A DNA stretch of 64,000 nucleotides from Paramicrobacterium fandaimingii (GTDB lineage Bacteria; Actinomycetota; Actinomycetes; Actinomycetales; Microbacteriaceae). The stretch is from NCBI RefSeq assembly GCF_011751745.2, contig NZ_CP061170.1, forward strand, positions 3,558,164 to 3,622,163, in the 5' to 3' direction. Positions 16,698 through 25,702 of this stretch are shown here, in pieces. The position numbers were made by a program, and so were the translations under genes. Each line of letters opens with the position of its first letter. Positions within the stretch are counted from its first letter, which is position 1. The notes beneath the pieces are model-generated. The model did not search any database, was not told where the DNA came from, and saw only the letters and a program-made list of their open reading frames with translations.

Positions 16698-17693
16698 ATG
16701 AGCACACGAGTCACGATTTACGACGTCGCCTCGGCGGCTGGCGTCTCAAAGTCTCTCGTGTCGCTCGTGCTGCAGGGATCGCCCCGCGTCAGCCAGGGGA
16801 AGCGCATCGCCGTCGAGCAGGCCATCGCTAACCTCGGCTATCAGCCGAACCGACTTGCCGCCGGCCTTGCGGGAACCCAGACGAAGAGCATCGGCGTGGT
16901 GATCGATGACTTTCGCAACCTCTGGTTCGTCGAGCTGCTTGAGGGCTTGAAGACTGCATTAGCCGATACCGGCTACTCGTTGAGCGTTGCGGACATGTCG
17001 CTCAACTCGCACATCGGCCGTGACGCCGTAGCGACGTTCCAATCGCTGCGCGTTGATGGCATCATCATCGCCGCCGAGGCAGCCGGACTCCTGCACCAGC
17101 TGAGAGGAACTCCTCACGTGGTCGTCGGAGGCCGGGAGATGGGAGATACCTCGAGCATCACCGTCGCGAACGATGACATCGCTGGCGGGCGCCTGATCAC
17201 AGAACACCTCTTGAGCCTCGGCCACCGCAGCGTCCATTTTCTCTCCGGAATCGGAGAGGCCAATCGGAGGCGCCTGATCGGCTATGCGCGGGCAATGAAC
17301 GAGGCCGGACTCGAGCCAAACATGGCGGATGCCGGAGGCACGACGGAGAAGCACGGCAACGAAGCCGCGAACGCGCTGCTCAACGAGCATCCGGAGGCCA
17401 CCGCCATCATTGGGGCGAACGACACCATGGCTATCGGTGCACTCGGGGCGATGCGCACACGAGGGCTCAGCGCGCCAGAGGACATCTCCGTCGTCGGCTA
17501 CGACGATTCTCCCCCCGCCGGATACGACATGATCTCACTCACCACCGTCGATGACCGCGGGCACGAGGTGGGGCGTCAGGCTGGTCGCGCGCTGCGGGCC
17601 GCGATCGCGCACGACGAAGCGCCGACGACCGAGATTCTCGTGCCGCCGACGCTTGTCATTCGCAGCTCCAGTGGAGCCGTCCCGCTGCGCTGA
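16698..17693 (+). CDS. LacI-family transcriptional regulator
   Basis: 331 residues. N-terminal LacI HTH (TIYDVASAAGVSKSLVSLVL) with hinge region NLGYQPNRLAAGL, then a periplasmic-binding-protein-like sugar domain (KSIGVVIDDFRNLWFVELL to the end, with VVGYDDSPPAGYDM). GAGG at 16688-16691 gives 6-nt spacing to ATG 16698; an ATG at 16692 and a TTG at 16686 are less well placed. It is divergent from a dehydrogenase/isomerase operon and convergent with the MFS transporter (7 bp between stops). It most likely represses the divergent operon and itself through the palindrome at 16617-16632, with a sugar or cyclitol as inducer. Confidence 0.9.
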   Translation: MSTRVTIYDVASAAGVSKSLVSLVLQGSPRVSQGKRIAVEQAIANLGYQPNRLAAGLAGTQTKSIGVVIDDFRNLWFVELLEGLKTALADTGYSLSVADMSLNSHIGRDAVATFQSLRVDGIIIAAEAAGLLHQLRGTPHVVVGGREMGDTSSITVANDDIAGGRLITEHLLSLGHRSVHFLSGIGEANRRRLIGYARAMNEAGLEPNMADAGGTTEKHGNEAANALLNEHPEATAIIGANDTMAIGALGAMRTRGLSAPEDISVVGYDDSPPAGYDMISLTTVDDRGHEVGRQAGRALRAAIAHDEAPTTEILVPPTLVIRSSSGAVPLR

Positions 17694-17700
17694 TCGTCCC

Positions 17701-19152
17701 TCAGCGCCGTAGATGCACGGTGTAGAGAGCCCCTGTGGTGACGCCCTCCTCGACCGCTTCCAAGGTGCGTCCGCGCGTCTCGGGAACCTGCGTGGCCACG
17801 AAGATCAGTGCAAGCACACCCACTCCGGCGAAGAGGAAGAACGTTCCCGTTATGCCGACGCCTTCGACAAGCGAGGGGAAGTACAGCGAGAGGAAGCCAT
17901 TCGTGATCCACAGGGCGAGCACGGAAATCCCAATGCCGATGCCGCGCATGTGCAAAGGGAAGATCTCAGAGAGATACACCCACACAGCGACGTTGAGGAA
18001 CGTCTGCATCGATCCGACGAAGATCACGACGAGCAGAAGGATCACCCAGGGGCGCAGCGGATTTCCCGCCGGAAGCAGCATTGACGAGACGCCGATGAGC
18101 ACGTGGCTGATCGTCGTGAGGGAGAGGCCGATGATGAACGTCTTGCGGCGGTCGATGCGGTCCATCATCCACAGCGCGATGATTCCTCCCACGACGGCGA
18201 TGACGCCGGGGGCGATGTTGGCGATCAACGCTGCGTCCCTGTCGAAGCCCGATTCGATCAGCACGATCTGCCCGTAATACATTATCGAGTTGATACCCGT
18301 GAGCTGCTGAGCGATTCCCAGACCGATGCCGACGAGCAGAGTGCGGAAGAGCCACTTGTTCGTGAGAATCGAACGGATGCCGACGGTGTGTGCTTCCTTC
18401 TCCTCCTCGGCGATGCCCTGGATCTCGTCAAGCTCCGCCTGCGCACGCTCCGGGGAACGCACCGTTTTCAGAACCTCGAGCGCATCGGCAAACCGGTGCT
18501 TCTCCACAAGCCAGCGGGGCGACTCTGGCATCCTCAGCATCCCGATGAAGAGGGCGGCTGCCGGAATCGCGCAGACGGCGAACATGAATCGCCAGACGCC
18601 GTCGATGTGGCCCCAAACATTGCCGATGATGGCGTTGACGACAAAGGCGGAAAGCTGGCCGACGACGATGGCGAGCTCATTACGACCAGCGATCGAGCCG
18701 CGGATCTCATAGGGTGCCATTTCGGCGAGGAACACGGGGACGACAGTGGATGCTCCGCCGACAGCGAGTCCGAGGCAGATTCGGCCGACCACGAGGATCT
18801 CGTAGTTCGGAGTGAACACGACGATCATGGCGCCAACGAAGAAGAAGGCGGCGAGCAGCAGGATCGTCTTGCGACGTCCCCACGCGTCGGAGATGCGTCC
18901 GCCGACGAGCGCACCGGCTGCGGCAGCGAATACGAGAGAACTCGTGACAACGCCCTCGGTGAACGGCGTCAGACCGAGCTCCTCGGTCATAGGGCTCAGC
19001 GCACCGTTGATGACGCCGGTGTCGTAGCCGAAGAGCAGTCCGCCGAAGGTGGCGATGAGGGCGATGACGCCGAGACGCTTGCGGAAGGGGCCCTTGCCGA
19101 GCGGAGGCAGAGTCCCGATGCTGTCGCTGCCCTTGCTGTGTGGCACTGTCAT
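17701..19152 (-). CDS. iolT: MFS sugar/polyol transporter, IolT type
   Basis: 483 residues, twelve predicted membrane segments, sugar porter family of the major facilitator superfamily. Signatures seen: GGLLFGYDTGVINGAL in helix 1, GRISDAWGRRKTILL (loop 2-3), PESPRWLVEKHR before the central loop, QQLTGINSIMYYG in helix 7, DRIDRRKT (loop 8-9) and PETRGRTLE near the C-terminus. These are shared by bacterial proton-coupled inositol transporters (IolT/IolF) and xylose or galactose permeases. The inositol assignment rests on the neighbouring iol genes and the operator-like site C upstream. Single gene, convergent with lacI. Confidence 0.82.
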   Translation of the reverse strand: MTVPHSKGSDSIGTLPPLGKGPFRKRLGVIALIATFGGLLFGYDTGVINGALSPMTEELGLTPFTEGVVTSSLVFAAAAGALVGGRISDAWGRRKTILLLAAFFFVGAMIVVFTPNYEILVVGRICLGLAVGGASTVVPVFLAEMAPYEIRGSIAGRNELAIVVGQLSAFVVNAIIGNVWGHIDGVWRFMFAVCAIPAAALFIGMLRMPESPRWLVEKHRFADALEVLKTVRSPERAQAELDEIQGIAEEEKEAHTVGIRSILTNKWLFRTLLVGIGLGIAQQLTGINSIMYYGQIVLIESGFDRDAALIANIAPGVIAVVGGIIALWMMDRIDRRKTFIIGLSLTTISHVLIGVSSMLLPAGNPLRPWVILLLVVIFVGSMQTFLNVAVWVYLSEIFPLHMRGIGIGISVLALWITNGFLSLYFPSLVEGVGITGTFFLFAGVGVLALIFVATQVPETRGRTLEAVEEGVTTGALYTVHLRR

Positions 19153-19222
19153 GAACGACTCCTTCGTCTGATGCTGTCTGCCAATGACAGCATCTTCGTC
19201 AGCAGGTTACGCACGTCGCGAA

Positions 19223-19238
19223 ACTTTGTGAGGACATT
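19223..19238. promoter_or_regulatory. Operator site C of the inositol-regulon motif, in front of the MFS transporter
   Basis: ACTTTGTGAGGACATT on the plus strand, about 70 bp upstream of the transporter start. The reverse core TGTCCTCACA has one mismatch to the remembered IolR motif KGWCHTRACA. A separate inverted repeat, CTTAA-nnn-TTAAG (19246-19258), lies beside it. Confidence 0.5.
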
Positions 19239-19294
19239 CTAACCACTTAACCTTTAAGCCCACAATCACGACCACCATTTTCCTCGGAATACAT

Positions 19295-19344
19295 CACGGA
19301 CGGCGGTCCGCAACACACTGCGTGTACGCGAACCGCCGTCCGTG
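19295..19344 (-). terminator. Strong hairpin behind the ABC transporter operon
   Basis: CACGGACGGCGGT (19295-19307) and ACCGCCGTCCGTG (19332-19344) form a perfect 13-bp stem around a 24-nt loop that can fold further. It begins 11 bp beyond the stop of the last ABC gene (minus strand). No long T-run follows, so it may terminate by structure or protect the mRNA end. Confidence 0.6.
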
Positions 19345-19355
19345 ACCGTTCAGAG

Positions 19356-20273
19356 TCAGTCTTGTTTCTTCTGTCGTTTCATATCGGTGAGCTCTGTCAC
19401 GGGAACTCGACCGACACCAGCGGCATCGTCACTCTCGATCTCATCACGAATGGAACGGAGCTCGCCGGTGTCGGCTCCCGCCGACGCAAGCTCATGCACG
19501 AGTTCTTCAAGCTCTGCCCCACCAGCCATCATCGTCGTCAAGTCGTCAAGGGTGATTTCGGACTTGCGGTGATAGCCGATACTCTGCCCCCTCTTCAGCA
19601 AGAGGAAGCGATCGCCGACGGGGTACGCATGGTGTGGGTTGTGCGTGATGAAGACGACGCCGAGACCACGCTCCCGCGCCTGGATGACGTATTTCAGAAC
19701 AACGCCCGACTGCTTGACGCCAAGCGCAGCCGTCGGCTCGTCCAGAATCAGAACCTTTGCCCCAAAATAGACGGCTCGCGCGATGGCGACACATTGACGC
19801 TCCCCTCCGGAGAGCGTCCCGATCGGCTGCTCGACATCTCGCAGATCGATGCCCATGTCGAACAGTTCCCGTTTCGCTGTCCGCTTCATGAAATCAATGT
19901 CGAGACGCTTGAACGGCCCTCGCCCCTTCGTCGCCTCCGAACCGAGGAAGAAATTTCTCCAGACCGGCATGAGCGGCGCCACGGCAAGGTCCTGGTAAAC
20001 CGTCGCAATTCCGCGTTCGAGTGCCTGACGCGGCGAGTTCAGCTTTTCGGCCTTGCCGTCAATCTCGAAGACCCCGTTATCGTGCTGGTGAAGTCCCGCA
20101 ATGATCTTGATCAGCGTTGACTTTCCTGCGCCGTTGTCACCGAGAACGCACATCACCTCACCGCGAGCGACCTCGAGATTGACGTCACGAAGGGCAATGA
20201 TGTTCCCGTAGCTCTTGCTGACGTCCGCCATTTTGATCAGCGGTGGCTCGACGGGTATTCCAGTCGTCATCAT
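19356..20273 (-). CDS. Sugar ABC transporter ATP-binding protein (single NBD, CUT2 type)
   Basis: 305 residues. Walker A is GDNGAGKST, the signature is LSGGERQ, Walker B is [10 protein letters not shown] and the switch His is in FITHNPHH. There is one nucleotide-binding domain, unlike the double-domain RbsA, so it resembles FrcA-type ATPases and must act as a homodimer. The last 70 residues after the NBD form a charged tail ([15 protein letters not shown] and further) not needed for the family. The start ATG 20273 overlaps the permease stop as ATGATGA with GGGAG upstream; the next ATG at 20270 is an alternative. It powers uptake of a sugar or cyclitol with the permease and binding protein encoded just upstream. 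Confidence 0.9.
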   Translation of the reverse strand: MMTTGIPVEPPLIKMADVSKSYGNIIALRDVNLEVARGEVMCVLGDNGAGKSTLIKIIAGLHQHDNGVFEIDGKAEKLNSPRQALERGIATVYQDLAVAPLMPVWRNFFLGSEATKGRGPFKRLDIDFMKRTAKRELFDMGIDLRDVEQPIGTLSGGERQCVAIARAVYFGAKVLILDEPTAALGVKQSGVVLKYVIQARERGLGVVFITHNPHHAYPVGDRFLLLKRGQSIGYHRKSEITLDDLTTMMAGGAELEELVHELASAGADTGELRSIRDEIESDDAAGVGRVPVTELTDMKRQKKQD

Positions 20274-21319
20274 TTTGCTCCCTTCCCTGCTCGACGTTGC
20301 AACCAGAAATTCAGCACGGTTGCCCCGAGGAGCATGGCTCCGAGGAAGAACTTCAACCAGTCTGGATTCCACTCGGCATAGACGACACCTTTCAAAGCCA
20401 TGCCGTAGATGAGCGCCCCAATCGCCCCACCGATGGCGCTTCCGTATCCGCCAGTCAGAAGACACCCGCCGACGACCGCCGCGATGATGTAGAGAAACTC
20501 GTTTCCAATACCCTCACCGGACTGAACCGTCTTGAATGCGAAGAGCTGGTGCATTCCCAGCAACCAGGCGCAGAACCCGACCCCCATATACAAGCCGATC
20601 TTCGTCGCCCAAACCGGGACACCCACAGCTCGCGCCGACCCCGGCGCACCCCCGCTCGCCAAGATCCAGTTGCCGATCCTTGTCCGACGCAGAATCCACG
20701 TCGCGATAACGACGAGTGCGATCCAATAGAAGACTGTGATCTTCACTCCGATGCCGAAGATCGGTATTTCTGACGCGAAGATAACTGCAGCGGATTCGAA
20801 ACCGGGCATGTTCTCAATGGACGGGGTAGCGACCGCGCCCGTGATCGCACGAGTGAGCCCCAGGTTGAGCCCAATGAGCATGAAGAAGGTAGCGAGGGTA
20901 ACAATAAAGCTCGCGAGTCGCGTCTTCATGAGTAGCCAGCCATTGAGGAAGCCGACGCCCACCGAGAAGACAAGCGCAAGGATAACGCCAATCCAGACGT
21001 TGGATCCGAACCAATAGACGGAGAGAGATGCGGCAAGGGAACTCGAAATCACTCCAACGCCGGTCGACAAGTCGAACTCGCCTCCGATCATGAGCATCGA
21101 GACGCCGACCGCCATGATCCCGACAGCCGACGCCCCGTACAGCGTCGTCGCGATGGAACTCGGCGTGATGAAGATCGGGGCGACGATGGCGAACATCACA
21201 AAAAGGACGATCGCGGCGGCGGCCGCCCCCACCTCTGGCTTCGTGAAGATTTTCGCGAAGACAGAGGCGGAAGCAACTCGCTCGTCGGCCTGCTGACGCA
21301 CAGGCGTCTGAGTAGTCAT
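20270..21319 (-). CDS. Sugar ABC transporter permease (CUT2 type)
   Basis: 349 residues, about ten hydrophobic segments, of the RbsC/FrcC permease family in the cytoplasmic membrane. Family marks: [19 protein letters not shown] (helix 2 region), [18 protein letters not shown], and GGSxGSA-like [20 protein letters not shown] near the end. The gene lies 15 bp after the substrate-binding protein gene and overlaps the ATPase gene start. The whole set forms one importer; inositol is the likely cargo because the iol operon is immediately upstream and shares the operator motif. Confidence 0.9.
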   Translation of the reverse strand: MTTQTPVRQQADERVASASVFAKIFTKPEVGAAAAAIVLFVMFAIVAPIFITPSSIATTLYGASAVGIMAVGVSMLMIGGEFDLSTGVGVISSSLAASLSVYWFGSNVWIGVILALVFSVGVGFLNGWLLMKTRLASFIVTLATFFMLIGLNLGLTRAITGAVATPSIENMPGFESAAVIFASEIPIFGIGVKITVFYWIALVVIATWILRRTRIGNWILASGGAPGSARAVGVPVWATKIGLYMGVGFCAWLLGMHQLFAFKTVQSGEGIGNEFLYIIAAVVGGCLLTGGYGSAIGGAIGALIYGMALKGVVYAEWNPDWLKFFLGAMLLGATVLNFWLQRRAGKGAK

Positions 21320-21334
21320 ACAGTACTCTCCCTG

Positions 21335-22333
21335 TTATCTTGTGCCGTTCTTGGCGAACTCGGCGATGGATTCAGCATTCTCCTGAGTAATGATCTGCGG
21401 TCCGGTCAGAACCGGCTTACCGCCGCCCATGACATTGCCGTTGTCGTGGTACAGACGAGCCGACGACACAGCCAGGTAACCCTGAAGATACGGCTGCTGA
21501 TCCACGAGGAACTGGATGTCGCCGTCTTGCAGCGCCTTGATCGCTTCCGCATTGAGGTCAAACGTTGCCAACTTGGCGTCGCTCCCGGCATCGGCGATGG
21601 AGTCAATCGCTGTCATGGCGAAGGGAGCGCCCAGAGTCAGCACGTAGTCGATATCACTGCCGGTTTGCAGCTTTGCAGTGATCGTCGACGCGACGTTGTT
21701 CATGTCCGTGCCCTGCACGTACAGCCGTTCGAACTCGCCTTCAAACGTTTCGTCGACCCCGTCGCAGCGGTTCTCAAGACCGATGTGACCCTGTACCTGA
21801 ATCACGCAGATCATGTTGGTTGCGCCAAGCTCATTGAGCTTTTCGCCAGCCGCTTCTCCAGCTACTCGATCATTCTGACCGAAATGAGCAAGCACGCCCA
21901 TGTCCTTGTACTGGTCCTCACCAGAGTTGAGACTGAAGACCGGAATCCCCGCAGCGACTGCGTCCTTCACCGGGCCAGACATTGCCTCCGGCTTTGCCAG
22001 AGTGACGACGATGGCATCAACGCTCTTGTCGATGGCCTGCTGCACGAGTTGCGCCTGCCGCGCACCATCTTCGTCGTTGCTGTACAGCAACTCGATGTTC
22101 AGTTCGCTAGCCGCCTTTTCCGCGCCAGCCCTCACGATGTCCCAGAAGGTGTCTCCGGGAGGTGCGTGGGTGATGAAAGCGACCTTCAGAGGATCTGACT
22201 TTTCTCCGCCTCCGCCGTCATCGCCCTGTTTGACGCCCGCAGGGCCACTGCACGCCGTCAGAGCGACCGCGGCCGATACTGCCAGCGCAGCGATGCCGAG
22301 CCGGCCCCAACGCCGTAAACGGGTTATCAACAT
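21335..22333 (-). CDS. Sugar/inositol ABC transporter substrate-binding lipoprotein
   Basis: 332 residues. A lipoprotein signal peptide (RRWGRLGIAALAVSAAVALTAC, shown by its lipobox LTAC near residue 28) anchors it outside the membrane after cleavage at the Cys. A Gly/Asp-rich linker follows, then a type I periplasmic-binding fold of the ribose/galactose class (KVAFITHAPPGDTFWDIV, then AIVVTLAKPEAM and ATFDLNAEAIKAL). First gene of the three-gene transporter operon with its own promoter region containing site E. Binding of myo-inositol or an isomer is inferred from context. Confidence 0.9.
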   Translation of the reverse strand: MLITRLRRWGRLGIAALAVSAAVALTACSGPAGVKQGDDGGGGEKSDPLKVAFITHAPPGDTFWDIVRAGAEKAASELNIELLYSNDEDGARQAQLVQQAIDKSVDAIVVTLAKPEAMSGPVKDAVAAGIPVFSLNSGEDQYKDMGVLAHFGQNDRVAGEAAGEKLNELGATNMICVIQVQGHIGLENRCDGVDETFEGEFERLYVQGTDMNNVASTITAKLQTGSDIDYVLTLGAPFAMTAIDSIADAGSDAKLATFDLNAEAIKALQDGDIQFLVDQQPYLQGYLAVSSARLYHDNGNVMGGGKPVLTGPQIITQENAESIAEFAKNGTR

Positions 22334-22360
22334 ATTTCCACCTCATTGTGCATTTGAATG

Positions 22361-22376
22361 TATGTCTTTACAAATG
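22361..22376. promoter_or_regulatory. Operator site E of the inositol-regulon motif, in front of the ABC transporter
   Basis: The minus strand reads CATTTGTAAAGACATA, 27 bp upstream of the binding-protein start. The core TGTCTTTACA has one mismatch to the remembered IolR motif. CATTTG and CAAATG at 22351-22356 and 22371-22376 add a wider inverted repeat around it. Confidence 0.6.
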
Positions 22377-22558
22377 TAGCGTTGACCTGAGAGTTTCTCA
22401 AGGGCCATTACCAATCCGTTACCTTGACGATCACGCACTGGCCGGTGCGCGGAGTCGTTTTCGCACATGTCCGAACATGCGAAATCGTCGATTTGCGAGA
22501 TAATCGGGCGATGAGACTTAGGATCGCGCGATCCCGGGCCCGAATATTCGGCGCGTCG

Positions 22559-23719
22559 TCAGCGTGCGGGCCGGACCCACTGCCTCGTTTCAGCGGATCG
22601 CTCGGCAGCATCTGCCACCCGGGCGGCCGCAAGACCGTCATGGACAGAGGGCGCCTTCTGCTCGCCCGTCAACACCGATTCGATGAACAAAGCGGCCTCA
22701 ATCGCCTTGAGATCATCGAACCCCATCGATGTGCCGCCACCCGGCTGAAAACGGGCGAAATCGCCATGGCCCGGGCTCATGTAGACATCGGTGTAGCCAT
22801 AGTTCGATTCAGACTTCAGACTGACCTGCAGCTCGTTCATGCGCTGGAAGTCCCACCTCAATGACCCCTCGGTGCCGTACACCTCGATGACGTACTCGGC
22901 TCGCGGGCCGATCGCAATGCGACTCGACTCAAACGTGCCGATCGCTCCCGAGGCGAATTTTGCGATCACCAGGGCGACATCTTCGTTCTCGACGGGCCTC
23001 TTCTCGCCGCCGGCAGATGTGCTGAAGTGGCTGGCGTTCGCCGAAGTCGGCTTCGCCCGCTCCGTGATGTACGTTCCCGTCGTCGCCGACACTTCATCGA
23101 TATCGCCCACAAGATAGGTTGCGAGATCGAAGCCGTGCGACAGCAGGTCGCCAAGCACGCCCGAACCCGCGCGATCTCGCTCAAAACGCCAAGTCAGCGC
23201 ACCCTCTGGATCCGACGAGTAATCGGCGAGAAATGAGGTGCGCACGTTCGTGATCGTTCCGAGCTCGCCTCGCACGATAAGGTCGCGGGCATACGCAATC
23301 GCCGGCGCATTGCGGTAGTTGAACCCGACAGCCGTAACGAGACCGCCATCTGATGCTGACTGCGCAATCTCGACGCTTTCGGCAAGGTTTCGCCCCATCG
23401 GCTTCTCAATCCAGAACGGTTTCCCTGCCTCTGCCGCGGCGAGCGCGAATTCCTTGTGCAGAAAATTCGGTGCGCAGATCGATACCACGTCGACCTCCGG
23501 GTCGGCAAGCACATCACGATAGTCAGTTGTGGCACGCTCGTAGCCCAACTGATTGACGGCCTGCTGCGCGGCTTCGTCGACAGCATCCGCCGCGATCACA
23601 AGTCTCGGTCGCACCCCAAGCTCGGGGAACCGCTCGGGGATCGACTTGTACGAACGCGTGTGAAGCCGGCCCATCCAACCCACGCTGATCAGCCCGACGC
23701 CGACCGTCCGTGCCGTCAT
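22559..23719 (-). CDS. Gfo/Idh/MocA family oxidoreductase
   Basis: 386 residues with a Rossmann start (VGVGLISVGWMGRLHTRSY), catalytic-lysine motif PFWIEKPMGRN and substrate-domain motif GVLGDLLSHGFDLATYL. It is the last gene of the iol operon and overlaps the preceding isomerase gene by 4 bp. Members in inositol operons oxidise scyllo-inositol, inosose isomers or related sugars; a role in handling other inositol stereoisomers is inferred. After it comes a 225-bp spacer and the ABC operon with its own promoter. Confidence 0.88.
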   Translation of the reverse strand: MTARTVGVGLISVGWMGRLHTRSYKSIPERFPELGVRPRLVIAADAVDEAAQQAVNQLGYERATTDYRDVLADPEVDVVSICAPNFLHKEFALAAAEAGKPFWIEKPMGRNLAESVEIAQSASDGGLVTAVGFNYRNAPAIAYARDLIVRGELGTITNVRTSFLADYSSDPEGALTWRFERDRAGSGVLGDLLSHGFDLATYLVGDIDEVSATTGTYITERAKPTSANASHFSTSAGGEKRPVENEDVALVIAKFASGAIGTFESSRIAIGPRAEYVIEVYGTEGSLRWDFQRMNELQVSLKSESNYGYTDVYMSPGHGDFARFQPGGGTSMGFDDLKAIEAALFIESVLTGEQKAPSVHDGLAAARVADAAERSAETRQWVRPAR

Positions 23720-24594
23720 CCGCGGGCCTCGGCGATCAGCTCGCGGATCTTCTGTACCTGGTACTTGCTGATCTCGTCCGCTCGCTCGTCTTCGCCAAAA
23801 ACGTTCGACACGATGAGCGCGTCGGCACGGTCAAGATAGCCCGTTGCGGCGAGTGTGCCGAACAGCTCCTGCCAGTCGACGTCGCCGTCGCCGATCGCGG
23901 AGTGCTGGTGAATGCGCACGGCGTTGCCCGGCGGGTTGCTGATGTAGCGCAGCCCATGCGACCGGGTGTGGTCATGGCTGTCAGCGGTGTATACAGCGCC
24001 AAGCCTGTCGCCGATTTCCGGAAGGAGCGTCGTCACGCGATCCCCGTAGTGGAAGGAGTGCGACGCCACATAGACGAAGCCGACCTGCCGCGAGTTGAGT
24101 CCACGAATGATGCGCCACGCTTCGAGGCCGTCTTCGACGAAATCGTCCGGATGCGGGTCGATATTCAGCGTGATGCCCTCGCGCTCGAGCGCAGGAATGA
24201 GCTCTTCCATCGACCGATAGAACCCCGCCTCGGATTCCTCCTCGCGCTCAGGACGCCCCGAGAACTCGGTGTTGATCATCGGCACCTCAAGTTGCGCCGC
24301 AACCTCGATGTATCGCCGCATGTTGCGCACGGCCGCCTCACGCTGCGGCTCGTCTGGCCAGGCGATGCGCTGCACCGGCAGAATCGACGTGATCTGCACA
24401 CCCGCGTCGTGCGCACGCTTCTTCAGCTCGGCGATCATCGCATCGTCGAGTTTCGGGTAATGAAAGTGCCGCCCGAAGTCGGGATTCGGCGTCAACTGCA
24501 GGTGCTCGTAGCCGAGCCGCGCGACCAGCTCAGGAAAATCGAGCAGATGCACGGAGTCGTTATACGGGGTCGGGTCGAGTGCGATGCGAACCAT
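23716..24594 (-). CDS. Sugar phosphate isomerase/epimerase-type TIM barrel protein
   Basis: 292 residues of the xylose isomerase-like TIM barrel family. The motifs are LVARLGYEHLQLTPNPDF, a metal Glu near INTEFSGRPE, LNIDPHPDDFVED, and His-rich segments VASHSFHYGD and IHQHSAIGDGDVDW. In inositol clusters such genes act as inosose isomerases (IolI/IolH type) or epimerases. It is 53 bp after iolG and overlaps the downstream dehydrogenase by 4 bp, so it is part of the iol operon. Exact reaction unknown. Confidence 0.87.
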   Translation of the reverse strand: MVRIALDPTPYNDSVHLLDFPELVARLGYEHLQLTPNPDFGRHFHYPKLDDAMIAELKKRAHDAGVQITSILPVQRIAWPDEPQREAAVRNMRRYIEVAAQLEVPMINTEFSGRPEREEESEAGFYRSMEELIPALEREGITLNIDPHPDDFVEDGLEAWRIIRGLNSRQVGFVYVASHSFHYGDRVTTLLPEIGDRLGAVYTADSHDHTRSHGLRYISNPPGNAVRIHQHSAIGDGDVDWQELFGTLAATGYLDRADALIVSNVFGEDERADEISKYQVQKIRELIAEARG

Positions 24595-24647
24595 GGTGCT
24601 CCTTCGTCAGTCACAGAATAAGAATGGATGCTGTGGCCAGGCCACGC

Positions 24648-25667
24648 TCACGCGTAGAACGCCGGGCGCTCCTCGTGCGGAATCTGCACGACGCCGCCCT
24701 CGTTCAGCGCCGTCACACCGGCCTCGCACGCGAGCGCCACCTTGTAGCCATCCCACGCGTTCGGGCCATCAACGTTCGTGCCGTTCTGAACGGCACGCAC
24801 CCACCGCTGCACCTCCGTGTCGTACGCATCGGCGAAGCGGGTCGTGAAGTCGGCGTGCTCACCGCGGAACACCCGGCCCTCCTGCCACCGCTCGATTCCG
24901 CCTGGCTGGCCGATGCGGGCCGTGCCCTTCTCGAACACGGCCTCGGTCGCCACCTGGTAGCCGAACTGGATGCTCACATTCATCTCGACATCGACGAGCA
25001 CCCCGTTCGTCAGCTCGATGATCACGAGGATCGGCTCCTTCAGCCGCTCCGGGGAAAGCGAGTTGCGACGCGGATGCTTCACCTCGACGCTCTTGACGTC
25101 GCTTCCCGCGAGCCACGGTGCGACATCGAACTCGTGAACCACAGAGTCGGTGATGAGCATGTCCTGGTGGTAGGCATCCGGCACACTCGGGTTGCGGTGA
25201 ACGCAGCGCAGCATCACGAGTTCGCCCGCGTCATTGGAGGTGACCAGGTCACGAAGCTGCTCGTACTCTCTGTCGAAGCGCCGCATGAAGCCCACCTGAA
25301 TCAGCGGCGCATCGAGCTTCTGTTCGGCATCGAGCACGCGCCGTGACGACACCGGCTCCTGGGTGAGCGGCTTCTCGCACAAGATCGGCAGCTTCGCTTC
25401 GAGCGCAGGCAGAATCACGGGCTCGTGAAACTGACCGGGCGTCGCGATCAGCACAGCGTCGACGGCATCGGCAGCGATTGCATCTTCAAGTCGCGCGAAC
25501 GTCTGGGCACCGGGCGCATTCTGGGCGGCGGCTTCGGCGCGGCCAGCATCCGGTTCCACGATCGCCGACACGTGCGCGCCGGCTACACGGTTGGTCAGAC
25601 GGCTGATGTGATCAGCGCCCATCATTCCGGCGCCGACGACGGCGACGCGAACATCGTTCAGTGTCAT
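24648..25667 (-). CDS. iolG: Inositol 2-dehydrogenase
   Basis: 339 residues. It catalyses the first step, myo-inositol plus NAD to 2-keto-myo-inositol (scyllo-inosose). The Rossmann motif is VAVVGAGMMGADHISRL, the catalytic-lysine motif is PILCEKPLTQEP, and the run QVGFMRRFDREYEQLRDLV is highly typical of IolG proteins; the catalytic Asp and His are in DSVVHEFDVAPWL. It follows the iolE-like gene by 35 bp in the iol operon. Of the four Gfo/Idh/MocA proteins in the island, this is the one with a confident iolG identity. Confidence 0.9.
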   Translation of the reverse strand: MTLNDVRVAVVGAGMMGADHISRLTNRVAGAHVSAIVEPDAGRAEAAAQNAPGAQTFARLEDAIAADAVDAVLIATPGQFHEPVILPALEAKLPILCEKPLTQEPVSSRRVLDAEQKLDAPLIQVGFMRRFDREYEQLRDLVTSNDAGELVMLRCVHRNPSVPDAYHQDMLITDSVVHEFDVAPWLAGSDVKSVEVKHPRRNSLSPERLKEPILVIIELTNGVLVDVEMNVSIQFGYQVATEAVFEKGTARIGQPGGIERWQEGRVFRGEHADFTTRFADAYDTEVQRWVRAVQNGTNVDGPNAWDGYKVALACEAGVTALNEGGVVQIPHEERPAFYA

Positions 25668-25702
25668 GAGTGTGCTCCTAGCCAGATATCTGTGTGTGCT
25701 GC

